Shown: positions 45,834 through 57,590 of the stretch, in pieces | Position numbering within the stretch: position 1 is the stretch's first letter | Layout of the letters: the number at the start of each line of letters is the position of its first letter | Source: Guadua angustifolia | Taxonomy: Eukaryota; Streptophyta; Magnoliopsida; Poales; Poaceae | DNA: 64,000 nucleotides | Direction of reading: 5' to 3' | Assembly (NCBI GenBank): GCA_036346375.1 | Contig: CM070511.1 | Span: 2,418,001-2,482,000 of the forward strand | Notes under the pieces: generated by a model | Told to the model about the DNA's origin: nothing | The model's database searches: none | What the model saw: only the letters and a program-made list of their open reading frames with translations | Made by a program: the position numbers and the translations under genes

Positions 45834-48603
45834 ATGGCTTCTTTCACCCACGACGGTGCATTAGCGTCGAGGAGCTGGATCCGCTTCGGCGCCCTCGACT
45901 TTGTCACCACTCCGGTGGGAGAGTTTGTGCTCGTCCCCTCCCCCTCTTAAGACCAGGCATCCGCTGGGAGCCTGGACTACGTTGCCAACGCCCTTGGCAA
46001 CCTCCGTCTCGAGGCCCCCGCACGGACCTCGACGCCGAAGCCCGTCGAGCGTCGCGCTGTCTCTAGCGGCAGCGCTCGTGAGCTCAAGCGGGAGGTGGCG
46101 TCGCCCCCCGCAGGCTCGCGACTCGTGGCAATGACCGGCTACGCATCGGCCTCCATCCACGACCTCCCGGAGGACTCCTCCAGCCACGACTCCAGCTCCA
46201 ACATGGAGCACACTGCGGGCGAGCTGTACTCCCGCGAGTGCAACATGGTGGGTGCAACTGACCCGGCCGCAACCCCCGTAAGTCCAGGAACCGCCGCCCG
46301 GCGCGCCGAGGCGCAGAAAGTGGAGGATCTGCATGAGCAACACCTCCGAGCTTGCTTACGCTGAAGCCAAACAACGCCTTGAACAAGCGGAGGCTCGAGA
46401 AGGCGGTGGACAAACTCGGTGACACAGGTAGCACCGGCCAGAGCCCCACACGCATCTGGCGCGCGGCTACGCGCCGCCGGAGTTCAGCATCAATCGGCGA
46501 TGGGTGCAGCGGTCTTCCGTTCTTCCCCCACGCCAGCCAGAATGTCACCGCAGCAGCGATGCTGCTCCGCGGCATCCTCGGGCCGGAAGACCCAGAGGCC
46601 AAGGCCATGTACCAGAACCTCCGGGGGCTGGTGGAGCGTGCTGCCGTGCAGCACATGCAAGGCTCTATCTCCCACCACTCGGGGCTTCTTCGAGCTGCCC
46701 GAGCCGCGCCGCCGCCCAGGACCAGCGAGGTCCGGCGAAGACGGCGCCGCACCTTGGGCAACCCCAGGCCTCGCGCACTCCGGTGCACCAGCTCCTGGGC
46801 AACAGTCGTGACGTCCGTGCCACCCTCAAGGCGCGGAGGAGGGCGATAGACGACGCAGCCTAATCGCGGGCCGTGGACAACGGTCGGCGCCACGGCCGCA
46901 GCCCAAGCCCCAATGGCCCTGGGCCTCGGGCATTCTGTCAGGAGATCCGCAACGCGGATTTCCCTGCTAGGTTCCGGGCGCCTGTCAACATCATCAAGTA
47001 CACGGGGGCTACAAACCCCGATTATGCAGTTGGAAGATTAGGCTTGCATGCTTGGTGGGAAACTCTTGATGACCTTTTATCATCCAGTACCTCCCCATCT
47101 ACCTCGCGGACTCGGCTCGAGCCTGGCTCGAGTACTTGCCCACAAAAACCATCAGGAACTGGACCGACCTGAAGAATCTCTTCGTCGGCAATTTCCAGGG
47201 CACGTACAAGCGCCCTGGGAACTCCTGGGACCTGAAGGGCTGCAAGCAACAGCCAGGGGAAACTCTCCGAGACTACATACGGCGTTTCTCCCAACAATGC
47301 AATGAGCTCCCCGACATTTGTGACGCCGACGTCGTCGGGGCGTTCATCTATGGCACCACCTCCAAAGTTCTGGTCCACAAGCTGGGCTGCGCCAAACCCA
47401 AAACCACCAAGGAGCTCCTCGACATCGCCACCAATCACACCTCTGGTGAAGAGGCTGTGGGGGCCATCTTTGACAAGGGGAAGGCCAAACAGGAGTCCAG
47501 CGCTGAAGCCGGCACACCCTCCGACCGCTCCAACAAACGAAAGCAGAAGGGGAAGCAAGGCCGCGAAGGCCATGTGGTCGCGGCCGCCGACCAACCTGCC
47601 AAGCAGCAGGTGCGGCAGGTGCCCGACCACTTCGAGAAGTTGATGGACAGCCCATGTCCGCATCACGGGTACCCAGTCAAGCATAAATACCGGGACTGTG
47701 AGGTTCTGAAGTGCTTCATTTCCGAAGCCCCCACGCGGGGCAAAGGGAAAAAGCGGGACTCAGTACCAGATGCCAAGGAAAAGAAGGCGGACGATGAGTT
47801 CCCAGAACCCGACGGCTGCCTCATGATCTTCGGCGGGCCTGCGTGCTACGCCAACAAGCGGCGGCTCAAGCTCGCCTTTCGGGAGGTTCATACGGCGACT
47901 CCCGCCGTACCCAAGTACCTCCGGTGGTCGGAGTCACCGATCACCTTTGATCGAACCGACCACCCCGACCACGTTCCACAACCAGGGAGATATCCGCTGG
48001 TCGTTGCCCCCATTGTGGGGCCAAAGCACCTGTCCAAGGTGCTCATGGATGGCGGCAGCAGCCTCAACATCCTGTATGTTGAGACTCTCGACGCCATGGG
48101 AATCCTCGCCGAGTCTCCCGTGGACAGGCGCCCTTCCACCATGGCGTCGTCCCCGCCAGAGAGCCTATCCACTCGGGCAGGTCGACCTGCCCGTCACCTT
48201 TGGGAGCCCAGACAACTTCCGCACGGAAACCCTCACCTTCGAGGTCATGGGGTTTCCTGGCTCCTACCACGCCATCTTGGGGAAGCCATGTTACGCCAAG
48301 TTCATGGCGGTCCCCAACTATACCTACCTCAAGATGAAGATGCCGGGACCACGGGGAGTGATCACCGTGGCCTCGTCTTCAGCTTCGCCTACAAGCGCGA
48401 ACAGGCGGGTTCTTGTTGCGTCGACGATCATTGCGTCCGCCGAGCTCGAAAACCTCTGGAGGGAAACCTCAGAGTCTGCCCTCGACTCCAGCAAGTCGGG
48501 GCCAGGCTCCTTCAAGTTCGCCGAGGACACGAAGGCAGTCGTAGTCGATCCCGAGGATCCGGCCAAGACCGTGCGGGTTGGAGCCACGCTCCTCGCCAAA
48601 TAG
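45834..48603 (+). pseudogene. Element 3 Gag-protease region, frameshifted
   Basis: Starts MASFTHDGALASRSW at 45834. A low-complexity region with frame breaks runs to about 46870. A Gag domain follows from about 46940 (FPARFRAPVNIIKYTGAT, then IRNWTDLKNLFVGNFQGTY and LRDYIRRFSQQCNELPDI). A long frame is open from 47136. Protease follows near 48010-48110, with VLMDGGSSLNILY carrying the D-G-G-S active site. Between about 48110 and 48175 the frame shifts; the true protein continues in another frame (LGQVDLPVTFGSPDNFRTE) to a stop at 48601-48603. The residual frames are long, so the element decayed recently or contains sequencing errors. Confidence 0.8.
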
Positions 48604-51600
48604 GAAAGCGCGCTCGTCGACTTCCTTGTCGCCAATCGAGATGTCTTCGCATGGAAGCCCTCCGACATGCCAGGAATCCCGAGGGAGGTCGCCGAGCACT
48701 CCTTGAATATCCGACCTGGCTCAAGGCCGGTCGCCCAACGCTTGCGCCGCTTCGACGAGGAGAAGCGCAAGATCATTGGGGAGGAGATCGCCAAGCTTTT
48801 GGCGGCAGGGTTTGTAAAAGAAGTGTGCCACCCTGAGTGGCTAGCCAACCCTGTCCTTGTAAAAAAGAAATCTGGGCAATGGAGAATGTGTGTTGACTAC
48901 ACGATCCTGAACAAGGCATGTCCCAAGGACCCGTTCCCATTGCCTCGCATCGACCAAGTCATCGACTCCACCGCAGGGTGCGAATCCCTGTCCTTTCTGG
49001 ATGCCTACTCGGGCTACCACCAGATAGCAATGAAAGAGTCCGACCAGCTCGCGACCTCTTTCATCATTCCGTTCGGCTCATTTTGTTACGTAACGATGCC
49101 ATTTGGTCTAAAGAACGCGGGTGCTACATACCAGCGATGTATGCAAACGTGCTTCAGCGACCAAATCGACCGTAACATCGAGGCGTACGTCGACGACATC
49201 ATTGTCAAGACTAAGAAGGCCGACAACCTCGTCGCCGACTTAGAGGAGACTTTTGCGAACCTCCGACGGTTTCGCATAAAGCTCAACCCCGGGAAATGCG
49301 TTTTCGGGGTCCCTAAGGGAAAGCTGCTCGACTTCATCATCTCCGAGCGCGGCATCGAGGCCAATCGGGAGAAGATGTCTGCGATCATGAAGATGGGCCC
49401 GGTGGACAACCTGAAAGGAGTCCAGAAGTTGACAGGATGCCTTGCAGCCTTGAGCCATTTTGTGTCTCGCCTTGGCGAGCGCGGAATTCCGCTCTACAAG
49501 TTGCTCAAGAAGTCCGATCGATTTAAATTTGGATCACGAGGAGCACAGAAGCCCTCAACCGATGAAGGCATTCTCGACCTCACCCGGTCTTTGGTCGCCC
49601 GGCACCAGGGGCAGCCGCTCTTCTACGCCGCCGCCATGACCCAGGTCGTCAGTGCGACGCTTGTCATGGAGCGAGCCGAAGAAGGCCATGTGCTCAAGGT
49701 ACAACAGCCAGTGTAGTTCATCAGTGAAGTACTCTCTGAGTCAAGGCTCGGTACCGCAGTGCGAAATTGCTCTATGCGGTGCTCATCACGAAGAGAAGTT
49801 GGTCCATTACTTGACCGGTATCCCGCCTCTCGTGGTGACCTCCTCGCCACTTTCGGCCAAATCGTCCCACAACCGTGGCGCTTCAGAAGAATAGCCAAGT
49901 GGGCACTTGAGCTCAACGGCCATGACATATCGTCGCCCCGGACGCCGATCAAGTCGCGAGTCTTGGCCGATTTCGTTCGAGTGGACCGGCCCAAAAAGCA
50001 CTGGCGCCGAAGACCCTTTAGTATTGGACGATGTACTTTGATGGGTCCTACACCAAGAACGGAGGCAGTGCTAGGGTCGTCATTGTTTCCCCACTCGAAA
50101 CAAGCTCGATCGCCATCCGACTACTCTTGATTGCAACCAACAACGTGCCGAGTCTGAAGCTCTCATCAACGATCTCGGATCATTGCCGACCTCCTCGCCA
50201 CGACTTACGACACGGCGACTCCAAGCTTGCGTCGACTAAGTGATGAAGGCCACGAGCCTCGTGGACGCTTGGCATGGCAAGATATCGCCGGAGGTGCACA
50301 TGCTCGAGGAAAGGTTCAAGGGTTTCGAGCTTCACCATAGCTACCGACGCTACAATGGTGAGGCCGATTACCTAGCCAATCTCGCCTCTAGCAGAGGACC
50401 GGTCCCTCCTGGGATCTTCTTCTCCGACCTCCACAAACCTTCCGTCCGACTGGACTCGCTGACTAAGCAGCTGATCGACTCTCCGGGCGCAACCGCTCCG
50501 ACTGTCGAGCGGTCGGACGCGGAACCGTCCGGGTCGGGCCGCGATGTGCTGATTGCCGACTCCGACTGGAGGAAGCCCTTCATTGACCGGTTGACTAAGG
50601 GATCGCTCCCCGCCGACCCTACCGAGGCCCGGCGCCTCGCTCGATGGGCGAAATCTTTCGTCCTGGTCGGAGAAGACCTCTACAAGAGGAGCCTTCGAGT
50701 CCTCGGCGCATCTGGCCGACCAAGGGAAGCAGCTGCTGCTCGACATCCATGGTGGTGTCTGCGGCCACCACGCCGCACCGCGGTCACCGTAGGGAAAGCC
50801 TTCCACCAAGGTTTCTACTGGTTGACCGCCGTGGCCGACGCCGAGCAAATCGTTCGCACCTGCGAAGGGTGCTAGTTCTTTGCCCGGCAGACACATCTTC
50901 CAGCGCAAGCTTTACAGACGATCCCCATCACATGGCCATTCGCTGTTTGGGGACTCGATCTGGTCGGGCCCTTCAAAAAGACGCCCGGAGGCTTTACCCA
51001 CCTGCTTGTCGTGGTGGACAAGTTCACCAAATGGATAGAAGCCAAGCCAGTCGCCACCATCACCTCGGTGCAGGCGGCCGACTTCTTCCGCAACATCGTT
51101 TATCGGTTCGGAGTCCCGAACTCCATCATCACCGATAACGAACGCAGTTCACGGGGAAGGAATTCCTCGAGTTCTACGATGACTTTAACATTCGCGTCGA
51201 CTGGGCAGCCGTAGCCCATCCGCGGACCAACGGCCAAGTCGAGTGGGCAAATGGCATGATCCTCCAAGGGCTCAAACCGCGAATCTTCAGCCGACTGAAG
51301 AAATTCGTGGGACGATGGGTGGCCGAGCTGCCCTCCCTTCTCTGGAGCCTACGGACCACACCGACCCGGTCGACCGGGTTTACACCATTCTTCCTGGTGT
51401 TCGTCTTTGAGGTCGTCCCTACCGACCGACACAGTACTGGCATCCGAGGTTACAAGCTTTCGACAATGCACAGGGGCTCGATGCGCAACAAGACGCCATC
51501 GACCAGATCGATGAGGCGCGCGACGTGGCCGTCCTGCGATTGGCCAAATACCAGCAAACGCTGCGGTGTTACCACAGTCGTCAGGTCCGCGGTCGGTCCT

Positions 51601-51791
51601 TCAGCGTTGGCGACCTGGTCCTGCGCCAGGTTCAGTCCAACAAGGACAGGCGCAAGCTGTCCCCTCCCTGGGAAGGCCCCTTCACCGTCGTGGAGGTCCT
51701 CCGACCCGTCACCTTTCGACTCAAAGATGCCGATGGTAACATTGTGTCCAATGCGTGGAATATTGAAAAGTTGAGGCGATTCTATCCCTAA
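48604..51791 (+). pseudogene. Element 3 pol: reverse transcriptase, RNase H, integrase
   Basis: The open stretch 48667-49716 (349 codons) is a Gypsy reverse transcriptase. It has EWLANPVLVKKKSGQWRMCVDY, LDAYSGYHQI (residues 111-120), MPFGLKNAGATYQR and the catalytic YVDD at residues 174-177. RNase H follows in broken frames (YFDGSYTKNGGSA near 50030; HHSYRRYNGEADYLANLAS near 50330-50395). The integrase core is at 50930-51440 (WGLDLVGPF, LVVVDKFTKWIEAKPV, FGVPNSIITDN, TNGQVEWANG). The last open piece, 51525-51791, carries the integrase C-terminal GPFTVVEV module and ends in TAA. No chromodomain is present, as expected for the Tat lineage. Confidence 0.85.
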
Positions 51792-53700
51792 AACTTTTTC
51801 TTTATTCTCGTGTCTCCGCCAAATCCTCCGAGTTCAAAGCACCGTGTGCCGACCACGCCCTGGTCCTCATGCACCACTCGGGGGCTACTCGTTCGCATAC
51901 TCATCCAAGTCGGCGCCCCGACCGGCCACTCGGCTCCCCCTAGCGGTAACCCTCTCGACCCAAGTGCTATGGCCTACGCCCCAGCGGCTACGGTTGCGAA
52001 GTAGTGCTTCGCGAGAGAAGGAAGTGCCCATGTGGGGCGATCCATAGTCGATCGGGGACACGATTTTGGGCTGCTAAGTCCCTTGCTATATTTTGCGTTT
52101 CCCTCAAAATGTTAGCACTCCGACCTACGCTCAAAACAACCCTAGTGGTTCATGAGGGCTACGGTCATTCGACGAGTGCTCACCATAGAGATGAAATGCA
52201 AAATATCAAACAAAGTTCCATAACATATATATTGTATATACATTACACTGTGCAAAAACAAAAGTCGGGTGCGGGCGCCTGGAAGGTCCCTAACCGAAGG
52301 CGTCGTCGTCGGAGTTATAACTGCCCTCGTCGTCCGCGCCCTGGGTATCAACGTGAAGCCGCTTCGCCACCGTCTCCGCCGCCCGTGTTTTGCCCGCCGG
52401 GCTGGGTCGCCGATCCGGCGATTTGCCGCCATCGGGTCAAAGAGCATCACGGCCGGGCGCAGCAGCCAAAGACGCACTCGCCGTCGAACGGGCGATTTCC
52501 CGTCCCTCACGAAGCGAACGCTGCTCAAGGTCTTGGGCAGGGTCCGAGGCGTCGGCCACCCGGTGAGGGAAGACGATCTTTGCGACGCAAAGATGCGTCC
52601 AATGGCTCGCTCACCTCACCCCGGTGGCTTCAGCTCTACCCAAGCTCTCGTAGGCTGGGCAGAGCATGGATAGGAGATTCTCACGCGTGACGCAACGCTC
52701 CTCATGCATCTTGGCGAGCTCCCCCTCGGCGGCCTCAGCCCGAGCACGCAGGGACGACGCCTCCTCGTGCGTCTTAGCGAGCTCCTCCTCGGCGGCCTCG
52801 GCTCGAGCCCGCAGGGACGACGCCTCCTCGCGCGTCTTGGCAAGCTCCTCATCAGCGGCCTGGGCCCGAGCCCGCTGGTACAACGCCTCCGCTTCCTGGG
52901 CGGCGGCCATTGCGGCCTAGACGCTCAGGGAAGCTGCGGTCAGCGTGCCAAGTAGCCGCCTGATCCCCTCGTGCTGAGGGATTGCTTAGGCGTCGGGAGC
53001 ATCGGAGCGCTCGTGGCGTCGCCCCCACCGAGGCGGGGGTGAGGCTGCAGCGGCTAGCGAGAGCCCGAGCCAGAGGCACTGGGAGAAAAAGTGAAAGCAA
53101 GTCAGCGTCGGCAAGAAGAAATCAAAGCCATCCTAAAGCTAAACAAAGGGAACTCACGCTGGAAGAGGGTTCCAGATGCGGAAGACCGACAAGGGCAGGG
53201 TAATCCACCCCGCCATGGGTAGGAGGACCCAAAGACGGTCGAGGCCTCTTGGGTTTGAACCCCAGTGGGTCCGCCTGCTCGCGGCGCTTGCGGGCCTCGG
53301 CCGTCGCCTCCGCTCACCATCTGCACTTGCGCTCCCTGGCTTTTTCCCTCTCTTGTTGCAGAAAGGTGTGGGAATGCGAGTAAGTAACGGGGGTGGTCGC
53401 TCTCACGCCCCCATGCCAGATTATAGTGACGGCGGCGAGCGATCCGAGCGCCGCCGGGCCTAGCGCCAAGACGCAGCGTAACTCCACGCCTGCGGGGCGG
53501 ATGTGCTCTTTCCCCTCCTCCCACTACGCATTAAAATGCGACACGACGGCCGGGGGCGACAGGACACCACTTCGCCGGATACCAGGCGACCCTCGCTTTC
53601 GCCTCTGCCGGATCGCCACACCGCGGTGGGCAAGAAAGGCCTGCACGGGCCGCTGCGGCCTCGAGGTGGCAGAAGGCCCATTAGCTCTCCACCGGGTGAC
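51783..53700 (-). pseudogene. Antisense module A: coiled-coil ORF region
   Basis: Lies between pol and the 3' LTR and reads opposite to the element. The clearest coding part is 52611-52910 on the minus strand. It is a coiled coil made of near-perfect 21-residue units (EELAKTREEASSLRARAEAAE and variants at residues about 21-70). Upstream on the minus strand, a frame near 53160-53310 (KRREQADPLGFKPKRPRPS) ends at a donor-like AGC-GTGAGT, and an acceptor-like TTTCTCCCAG follows about 90 bp later. A TATA-like TATAAT at 53420-53425 precedes CTGGCATGGGGGCG, the same arrangement as in module B. Stops interrupt the frame. Additional antisense ORFs of this kind are known from Tat-lineage elements such as Grande; their role is unknown. 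Confidence 0.6.
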
Positions 53701-54247
53701 TCTATCCCTAAAGCTTTTTCTTATTCTCGCACCCATTTACCTTTCCTCCGAGTTCAAGCGGTGCGTGGCGACCACAGCTTGGTCCCCACGCACCGCTCGG
53801 GGGCTACGAGTTCATACATCACACGCCTTGACCTGACCGCCATTCGGTTCCCCCTAGCGGTAACCCTCTCAACCCAAGTGCTACGGCTTACGCCCCAGCG
53901 ACTACGGTTGCTAAGTAGTACTTCGCGGTAGAAGGAAGTGCCCGTGCGGTGTGATCCAAAGATGGTCGGGAACACTCCTTTCCCGCGCAAGTGCTGGTGA
54001 ACGATTCGTACCTAAGTTCCTGCTTTCTTTGCACTTCCCTCAAAAGTGGTAACACCCCGACCTACGCTTAAACAACTCCCGCGGTTCCTAAGGCTATGGT
54101 CGTCAAGTGTACATCACAGCAGAAAGTGTAAAAGATAAGAGCCGAACTTATGGTCGGCCGACTGGCCAAAACATTAAAAATGAACTTTAGTTCATTACAT
54201 GGCAAAGTTATTACATTACGAAAAAGCAAAAACATCTAACTTTTTCT

Positions 54248-56624
54248 TTACTCCCGGTGGAGGATGCTCTGCGGTGATATCCGGCTGGCGATCACTCGGG
54301 CTCGCGGGTCGACTTGGGTCTCGAACCCGTCGATCTCCTCTTCGGTCCGGTCCGTCACGATCCCACTACTAACGGCGTCAAGGTTAATACCGTCATAGTG
54401 GGAGATGGTGCAGACGAGCGCCGAAGAAGCTCCGAGTACGCTCCCCTCGCTCACCGAGCTCTCAACGTGCTCCGGCACGCGAGCTAGGTCGGTGGCAAGC
54501 GAGCTCAGACCCTGCACGGTGGTCCCGAGCACCCGGTCGCAGACCTCCCGAACCGAACCTCCGAAGGGTCGCCAGATTCGCGGTGCCGCCGGATAGCTCC
54601 CCACCGCCGCCTTCGATCAACAGGCCCATCCGGGACGCAACCGCCGTGTCACGCTCCTCCACCGCCTGCCTCCACGCCTCCGCGGCAGTGCTGAGATCCT
54701 TCCGCAGCTCTGCGGATCGAGACAATCTCAAAAAGGGCAAACAACGATAGCGAGAGTCGACCAAGAGGCTGGGTCACTTACCAACCGCGGAGTCCGTCAT
54801 AGCGCGGAGCTCCCCCTCGAGCCTGGCTCGGGCATCCTCATCGAGCTTCTTCGCCGTAGTCGCCTCTTCCCGAGCGGTGTCCCTGGCACTGTTAGCCTCC
54901 ACTAGGAGGGATTCGAGCTCGGACACCCTCGCCTTCAAGGGCTGGCTCATTCGGCGCTCCTCGAGCAAGACTTGGGAGAGCTCATTCAGCGCCTGGTGGG
55001 CCCCCTTCACCTCCGTCCGCTCGCGTGCCAAGGCTTCCCGAGCATCATGCAGTGCGGGGCGCAGCTGGTCGCGCTCCTTCTCGGCAGCCATCCTCCGACC
55101 AAATAGACTCCGGAGGAACTTCGACTTCTCCACTGATCGGTCTAGCAAATTCTGCGAAATACGAGCACCCTGTTAGCCCACCGATCGCTAAATCTCATCA
55201 AAAGCTGAGGATGGGGTTTGGTTTGGCTTACCGTGCCGATCGGGCGAGTTCCCCCGGAGATGGCGTTGAGCGCCCTGTCAGCGGATTCGAGGGCGAGAGT
55301 CAGATCCTTCCGGATCTGGCTCACCTCAGCCTCGACTTGTTGTGCGCCCTCCTGGAGGGCCTCCCACGCTCCGCCCTCCGCCTCGTCGTCCAACACGAAC
55401 AGCGGTTTGCTAGTCGGGTCGTTGCCCGGCCATGTCAAGACAGTAAGGGCGCCCGAAGCGATTCCCGGCCGCCCGACCGGGTGCGCTAGGAGGGTCGCGG
55501 TGCTTCCACCGCTGCCCGGCCAAGCGACCACCTCCAACGTCTGTACCGCCCCCTCCGGCGGGCCCGTGGGTGACGGCGGCGGGATCACGACAGGCGCCCG
55601 GATCGCGCCAGCTAGCGGAGGTCCTGGCGGTGGCGGCGAAAGCTCTCCCTCGCCTCCTTCGGCCTTCGGTCGAGGCCCGGACCCGCCAAGGGACGCCAGG
55701 GCATCCTCACGCCCCAGCTCCTCCGGGACCCTCTCCTCCTGCGGCACCTCGTTGCCCGTCGGCTTCACCGGCGGCAACAGCTCGGCGCTCGATGCAGGGG
55801 CGTCGGCCCTCACGGGGCCGCCATCACTCCCGATCGGACAATACGCGAAAGCGTGAAGCCGCACCTTCTTCGGTGGCTCCCCTTGTGGAGGCGAGTCACT
55901 CCTCCGCTTCCCCAAGAGCGCCTCCGTCGAGGGCGCCTCCGCCTGGGGCACGACAATGGCAGCACTCACGCTGGCACCCCCGACCGGGCCACCGCCAGTC
56001 AGCGGTCCGAGGTCGATCCCGTGGTACGGGTCGTCGCCGCTGTCGCCATTGCCGTCGCTCAAGGACGACTCCGGATCGGCCGTGTCAATGGCGGTCGTGT
56101 CGGAGACCTCCTCACCGCACGCGGCCCTCGCCGCGCGCTCCCGCTTCTTATCGGCCTTCCTCTTCCTCCTCCTCTCCTCCTTCCGCCTCTTATGGGCGGA
56201 TTCGAGCTGTAACACCGCACGAGTATCCACCGGCTTGTCCTTCCTCAGCCGGAGTATCCGCCGGCTTGTCCTTTCTCAGCTGGGCTTGAAAGAAGTGCCT
56301 CCAGAGCGCCTAGTGGGGATCGATCCCCAAGAACGCCTCACACAGCGTGATGAAGACCGCAATATGGAGCACTCCATTAGGGTTGAGGTGGTGCACTCCT
56401 TATAGTGATGCAGTAGCCTGCGGACGAATGGATGAAGCGGCAGCCCGAACCCGCGCTCATAAAATGCGGTGGGCACGACGATCTCGTCGGCGGCCGGCGA
56501 AGGAACCGTGACCCCCGTCGGCACCCTCCACCTTGAGACATCTCGCGGGGGGAGGAACCCTTTCTTCTCCAAGCCTTGCGCGCAGCTGAGCTAGGCGGAG
56601 CATTATGGCCACGACATCTCCAAA
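54248..56624 (-). pseudogene. Antisense module B: spliced ORF with Transposase_28-like start and coiled coil
   Basis: Three minus-strand exons are supported by phase-consistent GT-AG sites: exon 1 to 55232, exon 2 55151-54782, exon 3 from 54709 to the stop near 54248. The introns are 80 and 71 bp. Exon 1 opens with PPRDVSRWRVP and VPTAFYERGFGLPLHPFVRR, then (other frame) HHLNPNGVLHIAVFITL and CEAFLGIDPH. This matches the Pfam family called putative gypsy-type transposon (Transposase_28). A basic stretch KRRKEERRRKRKADKKRER and a Pro-rich region follow. Exon 2 is a long coiled coil; exon 3 ends RVPEHVESSVSEGSVLGASS and onward. Damage includes a frameshift near 56398, a stop near 56310, a 31-bp tandem duplication and a frameshift near 54590. 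A TATAAA box lies at 56715-56720. Confidence 0.7.
56221..56282 (-). repeat. 31-bp tandem duplication in exon 1 of module B
   Basis: Two adjacent 31-bp units, 56221-56251 and 56252-56282, differ at only a few bases; both contain GGCTTGTCCTT. Since 31 is not a multiple of three, the duplication shifts the antisense frame between the Transposase_28-like part and the basic region. Confidence 0.8.
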
Positions 56625-56714
56625 GGCGAGAGCAGCGAGATGGTGGGGGAAGGGGAAAGGTGAGGAGGCAGGGAAAGAAAACGCGAGAACTCGCCCAAGC
56701 ACCCCCATGCCAGA

Positions 56715-56720
56715 TTTATA
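56715..56720 (-). promoter_or_regulatory. TATA box of antisense module B
   Basis: TATAAA on the minus strand is followed by TCTGGCATGGGGG. The same phrase follows the TATA-like site of module A (53420-53425). The pair is conserved although the coding parts have diverged, so a genuine antisense promoter is likely. Confidence 0.6.
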
Positions 56721-57039
56721 GGCGCATAATAGGCACCAGCCAAACAGGCACCGGCCGAGCGCACGCCAGTCAAACAGACACCATCTCGGTCGAAGCATCG
56801 CACGTCCCGTCCGAACGCCACGATGGACTGCTGGTGAGACGCATCGGTTCTCAATCCTCTCATTTCGCATTTAATTGCCTCCACTACGCACTAAATGCCG
56901 ACAGGAGATTCCAGGCCACCATTTCGGGCGACACGACCCATGGCCTCTCGTTTTTCGCCTTTGGGCTGGGTCGTTAGCCCCATAAACAGGCATAAAAAGC
57001 CCACCGGGCCGCTGCGGCCTCGAGGTGGCAAAAGCGCTG

Positions 57040-57590
57040 CGGGTTCCAAAGGCCTAAATCTACTAGGTGGAATCCAAGCCGCCCCAGCATAAAATCGAGC
57101 AAGGGGCGAGGACAAGGTGAGCCCCCAGTGGGCCTCTAGCTAGTTGGGTCGACGGATGACCCAATCGCCTTAACTCGTGTCCGAGACCATACTTCACACT
57201 CTCCCATGGAACCCAGCCATGGGTGGTAGCCAGCTGCGCTCCAGGTCGGCGGACGGCCTGGAGTCCGATACGGGATCGAGTAAAGAAAGGTTTCTTATGG
57301 GTCACCCCCAGCGGGTCGGACGCCCGACGCAGGGATCGTCCGCTCGGAAAGGTCCCCCTTGGGAGGGATCTCCAGGGCCCACTCGGATAACCTGTTATTA
57401 GCTCCACGAGCACGGTGTTCAAACCAACGCATGGTAAACACGCTCGCCACCCCTCTAGGTCCCACACTGCGGGCGGGCGTAAACGTGGGGATGACAGCGC
57501 CATCGCTCCCTTGAATAGCCCCGCCAGACGAGGACTCAGGATGGACGCCCTCCGCCTAGCTCCGGCGTAAAACCAGCCTTACAAAACACG
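57040..57590. other. Non-coding part of the element 3 3' region
   Basis: GC-rich sequence between antisense module B and the tandem repeat. Short ORFs on both strands have no recognisable features. It contains phrases typical of Tat 3' regions (GGGTCGGACGCC and the like) but no feature I can name. Confidence 0.4.

Noticed and set aside
48175..48836. C-terminal third of the long 47136-48836 frame
   Set aside because: After about 48110-48175 the conserved protease and linker motifs continue in another frame, so the remainder of the 566-codon frame is out-of-frame translation.
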